Shown here piece after piece: positions 51,561 through 60,120 of a DNA stretch of 64,000 bases. The DNA is from Streptomyces sp. Ru62 (GTDB lineage: Bacteria; Actinomycetota; Actinomycetes; Streptomycetales; Streptomycetaceae), in contig NZ_PQSU01000011.1 of NCBI RefSeq assembly GCF_002920615.1, forward strand, positions 186,001 to 250,000, read 5' to 3'. The notes beneath the pieces are model-generated. The model had not been told where the DNA came from. It made no database searches and saw only the letters and a program-made list of their open reading frames with translations. The position numbers and the translations under genes are program-made. How positions within the stretch are numbered: position 1 is the stretch's first letter; every line of letters starts with the position of its first letter.

Positions 51561-52988
51561 TCACTTGCTCTGGGTGCCCAGGTGGTGGACGCGGAGCATG
51601 TTGGTGGTGCCGGGGACCCCGGGGGGCGAGCCGGCGGTGATGATGAGGGTGTCGCCCGTCTCGAAGCGGCCGAGCCGCGCGATCTCCTGGTCCACCAGGT
51701 CGACCATCTCGTCGGTGGTGTTCACGAACGGCACGACGTGCGACTCCACGCCCCAGCTCAGGGTGAGCTGGTTGCGGGTGCCCTCGTCCGTGGTGAAGGC
51801 GATGATCGGCTGGATCGCGCGGTAGCGGGAGAGCCGGCGGGCGGTGTCACCGGACTGCGTGAAGGCGACCAGGCCCTTGCCGCCGAGGAAGTCGGCGATC
51901 TCGGCGGCGGCACGGGCCACCGAACCGCCCTGCGTGCGCGGCTTCTTGCCGGGGACGAGGGGCTGGAGTCCCTTGGAGAGCAGCTCCTGCTCGGCCGCGG
52001 TGACGATCTTCGACATGGTCTTGACCGTCTCGACCGGGTACGCGCCCACGCTGGACTCGGCCGACAGCATGACCGCGTCGGCGCCGTCCAGGATCGCGTT
52101 GGCGACGTCGGAGGCCTCGGCGCGGGTCGGACGCGAGTTGGTGATCATCGACTCCATCATCTGGGTCGCGACGATCACCGGCTTGGCGTTGCGCCGGCAC
52201 AGCTCGATCAGGCGTTTCTGCACCATGGGGACCTTTTCGAGCGGGTACTCGACGGCGAGGTCACCGCGGGCGACCATCACGCCGTCGAACGCCATCACGA
52301 CGTCCTCCATGTTCTCCACCGCCTGGGGCTTCTCCACCTTGGCGATGACGGGGACGCGGCGGCCCTCCTCGTCCATGACGCGGTGGACGTCGTGGACGTC
52401 CTTGGCGTCCCGGACGAAGGACAGCGCGACCAGGTCGCAGCCCATGCGGAGGGCGAACCGCAGGTCCTCGACGTCCTTCTCGCTCAGCGCGGGGACGTTG
52501 ACGGCCGCGCCGGGCAGGTTGATGCCCTTGTGGTCGGAGACGACACCGCCCTCGATGACGATCGTCTTCACCCGCGGGCCCTCGACGTCCAGGACCTTCA
52601 GCTCGACGTTGCCGTCGTTGATCAGGACCTGGTCGCCGCGTGAGACGTCGCCCGGCAGCCCCTTGTACGTCGTACCGCAGATGTGCTTGTCACCCGGCAC
52701 GTCCTCGGTGGTGATGACGAACTCGTCACCGCGCTCCAGCTCGACCGGACCCTCGGCGAAGGTCTCCAGACGGATCTTCGGGCCCTGAAGGTCGGCGAGG
52801 ACGCCGATGGGACGGCCGGTCTCCTTGGAGGCGGCCCGGACGCGGTCGTACCGCGCCTGGTGCTCGGCGTGGGTGCCGTGGCTGAAGTTGAACCGGGCCA
52901 CGTTCATGCCCGCCTCGATCATGGCGACGAGCATCTCGTGGGAGTCGACCGCGGGGCCGAGAGTACAGACGATTTTCGAACGGCGCAT
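51561..52988 (-). CDS. pyk: Pyruvate kinase
   Basis: The enzyme makes pyruvate and ATP from phosphoenolpyruvate. The 475-residue protein starts MRRSKIVCTLGPAVDS and contains AGMNVARFNFSHG, the catalytic lysine/metal segment VIAKVEKPQAVENM, VMVARGDLAVEYPLEKVP and the signature PTRAEASDVANAILDGADAVMLSAESSVG. The C-terminal allosteric domain is present. It is transcribed in the same direction as ackA-pta upstream, with an 84-nt gap that is AT-rich and may hold its promoter. Streptomyces usually have a second copy elsewhere. Confidence 0.98.
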   Translation of the reverse strand: MRRSKIVCTLGPAVDSHEMLVAMIEAGMNVARFNFSHGTHAEHQARYDRVRAASKETGRPIGVLADLQGPKIRLETFAEGPVELERGDEFVITTEDVPGDKHICGTTYKGLPGDVSRGDQVLINDGNVELKVLDVEGPRVKTIVIEGGVVSDHKGINLPGAAVNVPALSEKDVEDLRFALRMGCDLVALSFVRDAKDVHDVHRVMDEEGRRVPVIAKVEKPQAVENMEDVVMAFDGVMVARGDLAVEYPLEKVPMVQKRLIELCRRNAKPVIVATQMMESMITNSRPTRAEASDVANAILDGADAVMLSAESSVGAYPVETVKTMSKIVTAAEQELLSKGLQPLVPGKKPRTQGGSVARAAAEIADFLGGKGLVAFTQSGDTARRLSRYRAIQPIIAFTTDEGTRNQLTLSWGVESHVVPFVNTTDEMVDLVDQEIARLGRFETGDTLIITAGSPPGVPGTTNMLRVHHLGTQSK

Positions 52989-53072
52989 GGGGCGATCCTA
53001 TCGGTTTGTTTCGCTACGGAATATTCCGTCTGGCGGAAGATACAAATGAGTGCCGCACCGCTCAGGTGCTAT

Positions 53073-54284
53073 TCAGTTGTTCTTTCCGACCAGTGCGTAG
53101 GTCTGCGTCGCGATCTCCAGTTCTTCATCCGTCGGCACCACCGCGACCGCCACCCGGGCGGACTCCGGCGAAATCAGCCGCGGTCCGCCGCCGCGCACGG
53201 CGTTCCGCTCGGGGTCGACCGCCAGGCCCAGGCCCGTCAGCCCCGCGATCGCCGCCTCCCGCACCGGTGCCGCGTTCTCGCCGACCCCGGCGGTGAAGGC
53301 CACCGCGTCCACCGTGCCGAGCACGGCGTAATAGGCGCCGATGTACTTCTTGATCCGGTGAATGTAAATCTCGAAGGCGAGCGCGGCCTCTTCGTCGCCC
53401 TCGTCGATCCGGCGGCGGATCTCCCGCATGTCGTTGTCCCCGCACAGACCGAACAGGCCGCTCCTCTTGTTGAGAAGAGTGTCGATCTCGTCCATGGACA
53501 TATCCCCAACCCGGGCCAAATGGAAGATGACGGCCGGATCCAGATCACCGGATCGCGTACCCATCACCAGCCCCTCCAAGGGGGTCAGTCCCATGGAGGT
53601 GTCCACGCAACGGCCCTTCTGCACCGCGGAGGCGGAGGCGCCGTTGCCCAGGTGCAGCACGATCACGTTGACCTCGGACGGGTCCTTGCCCAGCAGCCGT
53701 GCGGTCTCCCGGGAGACGTACGCGTGCGAGGTGCCGTGGAAACCGTAGCGGCGGATGCGGTGGCGGTCGGCGATCTTCGGGTCGATCGCGTAGCGCGCCG
53801 CCGGCTCCGGCATCGTCGTGTGGAACGCGGTGTCGAAGACGGCGACCTGCGGCAGGTCCGGGCGGAGCGCCTGCGCGGTGCGGATGCCGGTGAGGTTGGC
53901 CGGGTTGTGCAGCGGGGCGACCGGGATCAGCCGCTCGATCTCGGTGAGCACCTCGTCGTCGATGACGGTGGGCTCGGTGAAGAACATCCCGCCGTGCACC
54001 ACCCGGTGGCCGATCGCAGCCAGCTCGGGCGAGTCCAGGCCCAGACCGTCCCGGGTCAGCTCCTCGGCGACCGCCTTGAGGGCGGCGTCGTGGTCGGCGA
54101 TCGGCCCGGTGTGCTCACGGGTGTCGCCGCTGGTGAGGCAGGTGTGCTCGATCCGGGAGGTCTGCTCGCCGATCCGCTCGACCAGGCCCACCGCGAGCCG
54201 GCTGCTGTCCCGCATGTCCAGCAGCTGGTACTTCACGGACGAGGAGCCGGAGTTGAGGACGAGGACACGGGTGGGGGAGGTCAC
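53073..54284 (-). CDS. ackA: Acetate kinase
   Basis: Acetate kinase converts acetyl phosphate and ADP to acetate and ATP. The 403-residue protein has the ASKHA motifs VLVLNSGSSSVKYQLLD, AIGHRVVHGG, FDTAFHTTMP, YGFHGTSHAYVS and LHLGNGASASAV with GTRSGDLDP. It begins with a GTG at 54284 that overlaps the pta stop (GTGA), so the two enzymes of the Pta-AckA pathway are coupled. It ends 84 nt before pyruvate kinase, joining lower glycolysis and acetate overflow. Confidence 0.98.
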   Translation of the reverse strand: MTSPTRVLVLNSGSSSVKYQLLDMRDSSRLAVGLVERIGEQTSRIEHTCLTSGDTREHTGPIADHDAALKAVAEELTRDGLGLDSPELAAIGHRVVHGGMFFTEPTVIDDEVLTEIERLIPVAPLHNPANLTGIRTAQALRPDLPQVAVFDTAFHTTMPEPAARYAIDPKIADRHRIRRYGFHGTSHAYVSRETARLLGKDPSEVNVIVLHLGNGASASAVQKGRCVDTSMGLTPLEGLVMGTRSGDLDPAVIFHLARVGDMSMDEIDTLLNKRSGLFGLCGDNDMREIRRRIDEGDEEAALAFEIYIHRIKKYIGAYYAVLGTVDAVAFTAGVGENAAPVREAAIAGLTGLGLAVDPERNAVRGGGPRLISPESARVAVAVVPTDEELEIATQTYALVGKNN

Positions 54285-56383
54285 TGCTGGGACGCCTTCT
54301 CGCTGGGGGTCTGGGCGGGGCTCTGGGCCTGGATCGCCGTGATGGCGACGGTGTTGACGATGTCCTGGACGAGCGCGCCCCGGGACAGGTCGTTGACCGG
54401 CTTGCGCAGACCCTGGAGCACCGGGCCGACGGCGATCGCGCCGGCCGAGCGCTGCACGGCCTTGTAGGTGTTGTTGCCGGTGTTGAGGTCGGGGAAGATC
54501 AGCACGCTGGCCTGCCCGGCGACCTCGGAGCCGGGCAGCTTGGTCGCGGCGACGGACGGCTCGACGGCCGCGTCGTACTGGATCGGGCCCTCGATCTTCA
54601 GGTCGGGCCGGCGCGAGCGGGCCAGCTCGGTGGCCTCGCGCACCTTGTCGACGTCGGCACCCGACCCGGACGTACCCGTGGAGTACGACAGCATCGCGAT
54701 CCGCGGCTCCACGCCGAACCGCGCGGCCGTCGTCGCCGACTGGATGGCGATGTCCGCGAGCTGCTCGGCGTCCGGGTCCGGGTTGACCGCGCAGTCGCCG
54801 TAGACCAGCACCTTGTCGGCCAGGCACATGAAGAACACGGACGAGACGATCGAGGCGTCCGGTTTGGTCTTGATGATCTCGAAGGCGGGCCGGATGGTGG
54901 CCGCCGTGGAGTGCACCGAGCCGGACACCATGCCGTCGGCCAGGCCCTCCTGGACCATCAGGGTGCCGAAGTAGTTGACGTCCGACACGACGTCGTAGGC
55001 CAGCTCGACCGTGACGCCCTTGTGGGCGCGCAGGGCCGCGTACTTCTCGGCGAAGGAGTCGCGCAGCTCGGAGGTGGCCGGGTCGATCAACTGGGTGTCA
55101 CCGAGGTCGATGCCGAGGTCGGCGGCCTTCTTGCGGATCTGGTCGACCGGGCCCAGCAGGGTCAGGTCGCACACGCCCCGGCGCAGCAGCACCTCGGCCG
55201 CGTGCAGCACCCGCTCCTCCGTGCCCTCCGGCAGCACGACCCGCCGCTTGTCGGAGCGGGCCTGCTCCAGCAGCTTGTGCTCGAACATCATCGGGGTGAC
55301 CCGGTCGCTGCTCGGCGCCGAGACCCGGCGGGCCAGGTCGGTGGTGTCGGTGTACCGCTCGAACAGGCCGAGTGCGGTCTCCGCCTTGCGCGGGGTGGCC
55401 GCGTTCAGCTTGCCCTCCAGGGAGAACAGCTGCTCGGCGGTGGGGAAGCTGTTGCCGGCCACCGAGAGCACCGGGGTGCCGGGGGCGAGGCGGGCGGCGA
55501 GGGTGAGGATCTCGTGGCTCGGCACCTCGTCCAGGGTGAGCAGCACACCGGCTATCGGCGGGGTGCCGGCGCTGTGCGCGGCGAGCGAGCCGACGACCAG
55601 GTCGGCGCGGTCGCCCGGGGTGATGACCAGGCATCCAGGGGTCAGGGCGCCGAGGAGGTTCGGCAGCATCGCGCCGCCGAAGACGAAGCCGAGGGCGTCC
55701 CGGGCGAGCCCGGAGTCGTCGCCGAGGAGCACCTTCGCGCCGAGGGCCTGGGCGATCTGCGCGACCGTCGGGGCGGACAGGGCGGGCTCGTCGGGGACCA
55801 CGTACGTCGGCACCGGCAACCGGTCCGCGAGCCGCTCGGCGATCTCGTCGCGGTCCTCGCGGGCCACCCGGTTGGCGACCATGGCGAGCACGTCGCAGCC
55901 GAGGCCGTCGTAGGCGCGGTAGGCGTTGCGGGTCTCGGCCAGCACGGACTCGGCGGACTGCTTGCGGCCCCCGACCACCGGGATGACGGACGCGCCGAAC
56001 TCGTTGGCGAGCCGGGCGTTCAGCGACAGCTCGTCCGGGAGCTGGGTGCCGGCGTAGTCGGTGCCGAGGACGAGGACCACGTCGTAGTCCCGGGCCACCA
56101 GGTGGAAGCGGTCGACCAGGGCGGAGACCAGCTCGTCGGTGCCCTGTTCGGCCTGGAGCGCGGACGCCTGGTGGTAGTCCATGCCGTAGACGGTCGCCGG
56201 GTCCTGCGCGAGGCGGTACCGGGACCGCAGTAGCTCGAACAGGCGATCCGGACCGTCGTGGACGAGCGGACGGAACACGCCCACCCGGTCGACCTGCCGG
56301 GTCAGGAGTTCCATGACCCCCAGCTCCACGACCTGGCGTCCGTCACCGCGGTCGATCCCGGTCACGTACACGCTGCGCGTCAC
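54281..56383 (-). CDS. pta: Phosphate acetyltransferase (long form)
   Basis: Pta converts acetyl-CoA and phosphate to acetyl phosphate. The 700-residue protein is the long, multi-domain type. It has an N-terminal P-loop/BioD-like domain that has lost a recognisable Walker A, a DRTGG domain (about 215-320), and the C-terminal catalytic PTA domain (about 375-695) with PEGTEERVLHAAEVLLRRGVCDLTLLG and AIMLSYSTGTSGSGADVDKVREATE-type motifs. The start is the GTG at 56383 with GGAG 7 nt upstream. It is divergent from pfkA across a gap containing a perfect 16-bp palindrome. Confidence 0.97.
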   Translation of the reverse strand: MTRSVYVTGIDRGDGRQVVELGVMELLTRQVDRVGVFRPLVHDGPDRLFELLRSRYRLAQDPATVYGMDYHQASALQAEQGTDELVSALVDRFHLVARDYDVVLVLGTDYAGTQLPDELSLNARLANEFGASVIPVVGGRKQSAESVLAETRNAYRAYDGLGCDVLAMVANRVAREDRDEIAERLADRLPVPTYVVPDEPALSAPTVAQIAQALGAKVLLGDDSGLARDALGFVFGGAMLPNLLGALTPGCLVITPGDRADLVVGSLAAHSAGTPPIAGVLLTLDEVPSHEILTLAARLAPGTPVLSVAGNSFPTAEQLFSLEGKLNAATPRKAETALGLFERYTDTTDLARRVSAPSSDRVTPMMFEHKLLEQARSDKRRVVLPEGTEERVLHAAEVLLRRGVCDLTLLGPVDQIRKKAADLGIDLGDTQLIDPATSELRDSFAEKYAALRAHKGVTVELAYDVVSDVNYFGTLMVQEGLADGMVSGSVHSTAATIRPAFEIIKTKPDASIVSSVFFMCLADKVLVYGDCAVNPDPDAEQLADIAIQSATTAARFGVEPRIAMLSYSTGTSGSGADVDKVREATELARSRRPDLKIEGPIQYDAAVEPSVAATKLPGSEVAGQASVLIFPDLNTGNNTYKAVQRSAGAIAVGPVLQGLRKPVNDLSRGALVQDIVNTVAITAIQAQSPAQTPSEKASQQ

Positions 56384-56435
56384 GTGTCCACTCCGTTCCT
56401 CATGTCGCTTTCGTCGCCTCTGCGGCATAAAAATC

Positions 56436-56451
56436 GCTCACCGAGGTGAGC
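56436..56451. promoter_or_regulatory. 16-bp palindrome GCTCACC-GA-GGTGAGC between pta and pfkA
   Basis: A near-perfect palindrome (7-bp arms, 2-nt centre) lies 53 bp before the pta start and 10 bp before the pfkA -35 box. It could bind a dimer controlling both glycolysis and acetate genes. The regulator is unknown. Confidence 0.6.
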
Positions 56452-56460
56452 AGAACCCTC

Positions 56461-56489
56461 TTGACAATACCCCTCTCGACGGATAAGGC
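56461..56489 (+). promoter_or_regulatory. Probable vegetative promoter of pfkA
   Basis: TTGACA (56461-56466) and TAAGGC (56484-56489) are 17 nt apart, a good match to the primary sigma factor consensus in Streptomyces. It would give a leader of about 80 nt before the pfkA ATG at 56576. Confidence 0.6.
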
Positions 56490-56575
56490 GCCCGTCAGGA
56501 TCTCACTGGCCCGGTGGACGTGAAAGAATCGACAGCGGCTCACCGGCACCGACAGCGAGCAGGAGACACAGCACG

Positions 56576-57601
56576 ATGCGCATCGGAGTTCTCACCGCAG
56601 GCGGCGACTGCCCCGGCCTGAACGCCGTGATCCGGTCGGTCGTGCACCGGGCGGTGGCGCAGTACGGCGACGAGGTCATCGGTTTCGAGGACGGCTACCG
56701 GGGTCTGCTCGACCGTCACTACCGCACCCTCGACCTGGACGCGGTCAGCGGCATCCTGGCCCGCGGCGGCACCATCCTCGGCTCCTCCCGGCTGGAGCGC
56801 GACCGGCTGCGCGAGGCCTGCGAGGGCGCTGCCGACATGGTCGAGGAGTTCGGCATCGACGCGCTGATCCCGATCGGCGGCGAGGGCACCCTGACGGCCG
56901 CCCGGATGCTCTCCGACGCCGGTCTCCCCGTCGTCGGCGTGCCCAAGACCATCGACAACGACATCTCCTCCACCGACCGCACCTTCGGCTTCGACACGGC
57001 CGTCGGCGTGGCGACGGAGGCGATGGACCGCCTGAAGACCACGGCCGAGTCCCACCAGCGGGTGATGGTCGTGGAGGTCATGGGCCGGCACGCCGGCTGG
57101 ATCGCCCTGGAGTCCGGCATGGCCGCCGGCGCCCACGGCATCTGCCTGCCCGAGCGCCCCTTCGACCCCGCCGACCTGGTAAAGATGGTCGAGGAGCGGT
57201 TCGCCCGCGGCAAGAAGTTCGCCGTCATCTGCGTCGCCGAGGGCGCCCACCCCGCCGAGGGCACCATGGACTACGGCAAGGGCGAGATCGACCAGTACGG
57301 CCACGAGCGCTTCCAGGGCATCGGCACCGCGCTGGCGTACGAGCTGGAGCGGCGCCTGGGCAAGGAGGCCAAGCCGGTCATCCTCGGTCACGTCCAGCGC
57401 GGCGGTGTCCCCACCGCGTACGACCGTGTCCTCGCCACCCGCTTCGGCTGGCACGCCGTCGAGGCCGCCCACCGCGGCGAGTTCGGCAGGATGACCGCGC
57501 TGCGCGGCACCGACATCGTGATGGTGCCGCTCGCGGAGGCCGTCACCGAGCTGAAGACCGTGCCGAAGGACCGGATGGACGAGGCGGAGTCGGTCTTCTA
57601 G
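56576..57601 (+). CDS. pfkA: 6-phosphofructokinase (group III, ATP-type)
   Basis: The enzyme commits fructose 6-phosphate to glycolysis. The 341-residue protein opens RIGVLTAGGDCPGLNAVIRS and contains the donor-site glycine Gly104 in PIGGEGTL, which points to ATP rather than pyrophosphate, combined with Lys124 in PKTIDND. E. coli PfkA has Gly at 124 and PPi enzymes have Asp104/Lys124, so this is the mixed pattern known from Streptomyces. MGRHAGWIALESG and the catalytic Asp in the TIDND loop are intact. Its stop overlaps the stop of the convergent regulator by 4 nt. Confidence 0.97.
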   Translation: MRIGVLTAGGDCPGLNAVIRSVVHRAVAQYGDEVIGFEDGYRGLLDRHYRTLDLDAVSGILARGGTILGSSRLERDRLREACEGAADMVEEFGIDALIPIGGEGTLTAARMLSDAGLPVVGVPKTIDNDISSTDRTFGFDTAVGVATEAMDRLKTTAESHQRVMVVEVMGRHAGWIALESGMAAGAHGICLPERPFDPADLVKMVEERFARGKKFAVICVAEGAHPAEGTMDYGKGEIDQYGHERFQGIGTALAYELERRLGKEAKPVILGHVQRGGVPTAYDRVLATRFGWHAVEAAHRGEFGRMTALRGTDIVMVPLAEAVTELKTVPKDRMDEAESVF

Positions 57602-58287
57602 GCGGTCCGCTTCTCCACCGCCGTCCAGAAGTTCTCCACGATCCGGTCCAGGAACTCCCGCCCGGACTCGCTGGCGCTCCTGCCGCCGCCACCCCAGCTG
57701 AGGGTGGCGGCCATGTGCCCCTGGTAGTCCTCGTGGAGCTCCTGGAGCGCGCCTTCCAGGACGTCCGGGTCCAGGGGTACCAGCTTGCGCACCGGCCGCA
57801 CATAGGCCCGCCAGCGGGTGGTCACCGCGCTGTGCAGCAGGCCGGCGAGGGTCGCCTCGCGGCCGGTGACGGTGACGAGGTCGGGCAGGGCGAGTCCGAG
57901 GACCTGGGCGAGCGCGGCCGACTGGCGCTCGTTGCCCCGCCACCGCCCGCTCTCCTCCATCCGCAGATACGAGCGCACGTCCATGCCGACGGCACGGGCG
58001 ACGTCCTCGGGCGCGACGGCACGGGCGATGCGATGCTCGCCCAGGGTCCGCGGGCGGCCGAGGAGTTCGCCCGGGGAACACCACAGCACGCCCGCGAGAG
58101 CGGTCAGTTCGGCATGGCCCGGGGCGACGGCACCGCGTTCCCAGGCGATCACCAGATCGGGTGTGACGTACGGCAGCCCGTACGAGGCCCGCATGCCGTA
58201 CGCGACGTGCTCGGGGCCCATGCCGAGCGCGGCGCGCAGCCGGCGGGCCGCCGGGGCGTTGAACCGAGGAGCTGAGGGTTGGCGCAC
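57598..58287 (-). CDS. Helix-turn-helix DNA-binding protein (Xre-like)
   Basis: The 229-residue protein has two HTH-like parts. The first (about 8-70: RLRAALGMGPEHVAYGMRASYGLPYVTPDLVIAWERG) and the second (ARAVGMDVRSYLRMEESGRWRG, then LAQVLGLALPDLVTVTG) both resemble Xre/Cro folds. The C-terminal half is a helical domain of unknown role. I use the GTG at 58287 (MRQPSAPRFN); a TTG three codons upstream is in frame. No ribosome site is visible and a TAGCTT box lies just upstream, so it may be leaderless. It faces pfkA tail to tail with 4 nt overlap. Confidence 0.8.
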   Translation of the reverse strand: MRQPSAPRFNAPAARRLRAALGMGPEHVAYGMRASYGLPYVTPDLVIAWERGAVAPGHAELTALAGVLWCSPGELLGRPRTLGEHRIARAVAPEDVARAVGMDVRSYLRMEESGRWRGNERQSAALAQVLGLALPDLVTVTGREATLAGLLHSAVTTRWRAYVRPVRKLVPLDPDVLEGALQELHEDYQGHMAATLSWGGGGRSASESGREFLDRIVENFWTAVEKRTA

Positions 58288-58429
58288 CCGGCACAAGCTA
58301 GGGGTGCGGTGACGGGATGGCTACGGTCCGTTCAGCCAGGACCCGTGATTGTCGGAACGCACAGTTCCAGCTGTTCGGCGGGCAACGGGCGCCACACCCC
58401 GCCGGTCCACCGCTCGACCGCCGTCCGGT

Positions 58430-59257
58430 TCACCCCTTGACCGCGCCGCCGAGCGCGAACCCGCTGCCCAGCCGCCGGGCCACCAGGACGTACAGCAGGA
58501 TCACCGGCGTCGAGTAGATCACCGAGAACGCGGCGAGCTGGCCGTACGCCACCATGCCCCGGTTGCCGAAGAAGTCGTTGATGCTCACGGAGGCCGGCAT
58601 CTGCTCCGGGGTGAGCAGCAGCATGAACGGGACGAAGAAGTTCCCCCACATCATCACGAACGAGAACACGGTCACGACGGCGAGCCCCGGCCCCGTCAGC
58701 GGCAGCACGATCCGGACGAGGGACTGCGCGGCCGAGGCCCCGTCCGTCCAGGCCGCCTCCTCCAGCTCCGTCGGCACGCCGTCCATGAAGTTCTTCATCA
58801 GCCAGATCGCGAAGGGGAGTTGGGAGGCGGCGAAGAAGAGGATCGTGCCCTGGAGGGTGTCGATGAGGTTCACCCGGACGAACAGGGCGTACACCGGCAC
58901 CATGATCGCCGTGATGGGCAGGCTCGTCGCGAAGAGGATCGTCAGCAGGAACGGCCGGTTCAGCCGGGACCGGAACCGGGACAGCGGATACGCGGCGAGG
59001 GCGGCGCAGCCGACGGTCAGCGCCGTGGCGCCCCCGCACAGGATCAGGCTGTTGAGCAGCGGGGTGTAGGTGATGTCCGGGGTCATGATGGCGTCGAAGT
59101 TGGCCAGGGTGAGGCCGTCGGGGACCCTGACCCGCAGGCCGGCGTGCGGGTCCACGGCGGACAGCAGCACCCAGGCGAGCGGTAGCGCGAAGGCGGCGGC
59201 CACCGCCAGCAGCGAGACGTCGGCGGCGAGCCGACGCGAGGCACGGTTGCGGGCCAT
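58430..59257 (-). CDS. Carbohydrate ABC transporter permease (MalG type)
   Basis: The 275-residue protein has six membrane helices and the permease EAA loop ELEEAAWTDGASAAQSLVRIVLPLTGPGL, which docks the ATPase. It is the inner-membrane partner of the MalF-type permease whose stop overlaps its start by 1 nt (TGATG). The operon has no ATPase gene; Streptomyces sugar importers of this kind share the MsiK ATPase encoded elsewhere. The sugar cannot be told from sequence. Confidence 0.93.
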   Translation of the reverse strand: MARNRASRRLAADVSLLAVAAAFALPLAWVLLSAVDPHAGLRVRVPDGLTLANFDAIMTPDITYTPLLNSLILCGGATALTVGCAALAAYPLSRFRSRLNRPFLLTILFATSLPITAIMVPVYALFVRVNLIDTLQGTILFFAASQLPFAIWLMKNFMDGVPTELEEAAWTDGASAAQSLVRIVLPLTGPGLAVVTVFSFVMMWGNFFVPFMLLLTPEQMPASVSINDFFGNRGMVAYGQLAAFSVIYSTPVILLYVLVARRLGSGFALGGAVKG

Positions 59258-60120
59258 CAGACCTCCGTCCGCAGCAGCCGCAGATAGACGACGGAGAACA
59301 GGGAGCCGACGACCAGCAGGAGCAGGGCGACCGCGGTGCCGTACCCGATCATGCTGTTCTGGAACGCCTGCTCGTACATGAACAGCGGGAGCGTCTGGCT
59401 CCGGTCGCCGGGCCCGCCCCGGGTCATCACCCAGATCAGCCCGAAGACGGAGAGCGTCTGGAGGGTGTTGAGCATGAGGTTGGTGCCGATGGAGCGCCGG
59501 ATCATCGGCAGCGTGATGTGCCACAGCCGCCGCCAGCCGCCGGCCCCGTCCACCTCGGCGGCCTCCGTGATCTCGGCGGGGATCTCGTCCAGGGCTGCGG
59601 AGTACACCAGCATCGAGAACGCCGTCCCGCGCCAGACGTTGGCGAAGGACACCGCGAGGATGGGCAGCGTGAACAGCCAGTTCTGGCGGGGCAGGTGCAG
59701 CCAGTCCAGGATCGCGTTCAGGGTGCCCTCGCGCCGGAAGAACGCGTAGAGCAGGAACCCGGCGACGACCTCCGGCAGCACCCACGCGGTGACGACGACC
59801 CCGCCGGTGAGGGTGCGGACGGGCTTCGACGCCCGCTTCATCAGCGCGGCGAGGGCCAGCCCGAGGGTGTTCTGCCCGACGAGCGAGGACAGCACCGTGA
59901 ACACCAGGGTGAGCCAGACGGCGTTCAGGAACGCGTCGTCCTGGAAGGCCCGGCGGAAGTTCGCGAGGCCCACGAAGGAGGAGTGGGCCTGGCCGGTGAG
60001 CTGGAGGTCGGTGAAGGCGATCCAGACGCAGTAGGCGATCGGCCCGGCGAGGAACAGGAGCAGCAGGACCAGGGCGGGGGCGACCGGGAGGACCCGGACG
60101 GCCGGGTTCCGGCGCCTCAC
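59257..60120 (-). CDS. Carbohydrate ABC transporter permease (MalF type)
   Basis: The 287-residue permease has six membrane helices, a basic start (MRRRNPAVRVLPVAPALVLLLLFLAGPIAY) and the EAA loop EIPAEITEAAEVDGAGGWRRLWHITLPMI. It overlaps the binding-protein stop by 4 nt and the MalG-type permease by 1 nt, so the three genes are one operon. It acts with the lipoprotein to import a sugar or oligosaccharide. Confidence 0.93.
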   Translation of the reverse strand: MRRRNPAVRVLPVAPALVLLLLFLAGPIAYCVWIAFTDLQLTGQAHSSFVGLANFRRAFQDDAFLNAVWLTLVFTVLSSLVGQNTLGLALAALMKRASKPVRTLTGGVVVTAWVLPEVVAGFLLYAFFRREGTLNAILDWLHLPRQNWLFTLPILAVSFANVWRGTAFSMLVYSAALDEIPAEITEAAEVDGAGGWRRLWHITLPMIRRSIGTNLMLNTLQTLSVFGLIWVMTRGGPGDRSQTLPLFMYEQAFQNSMIGYGTAVALLLLVVGSLFSVVYLRLLRTEV

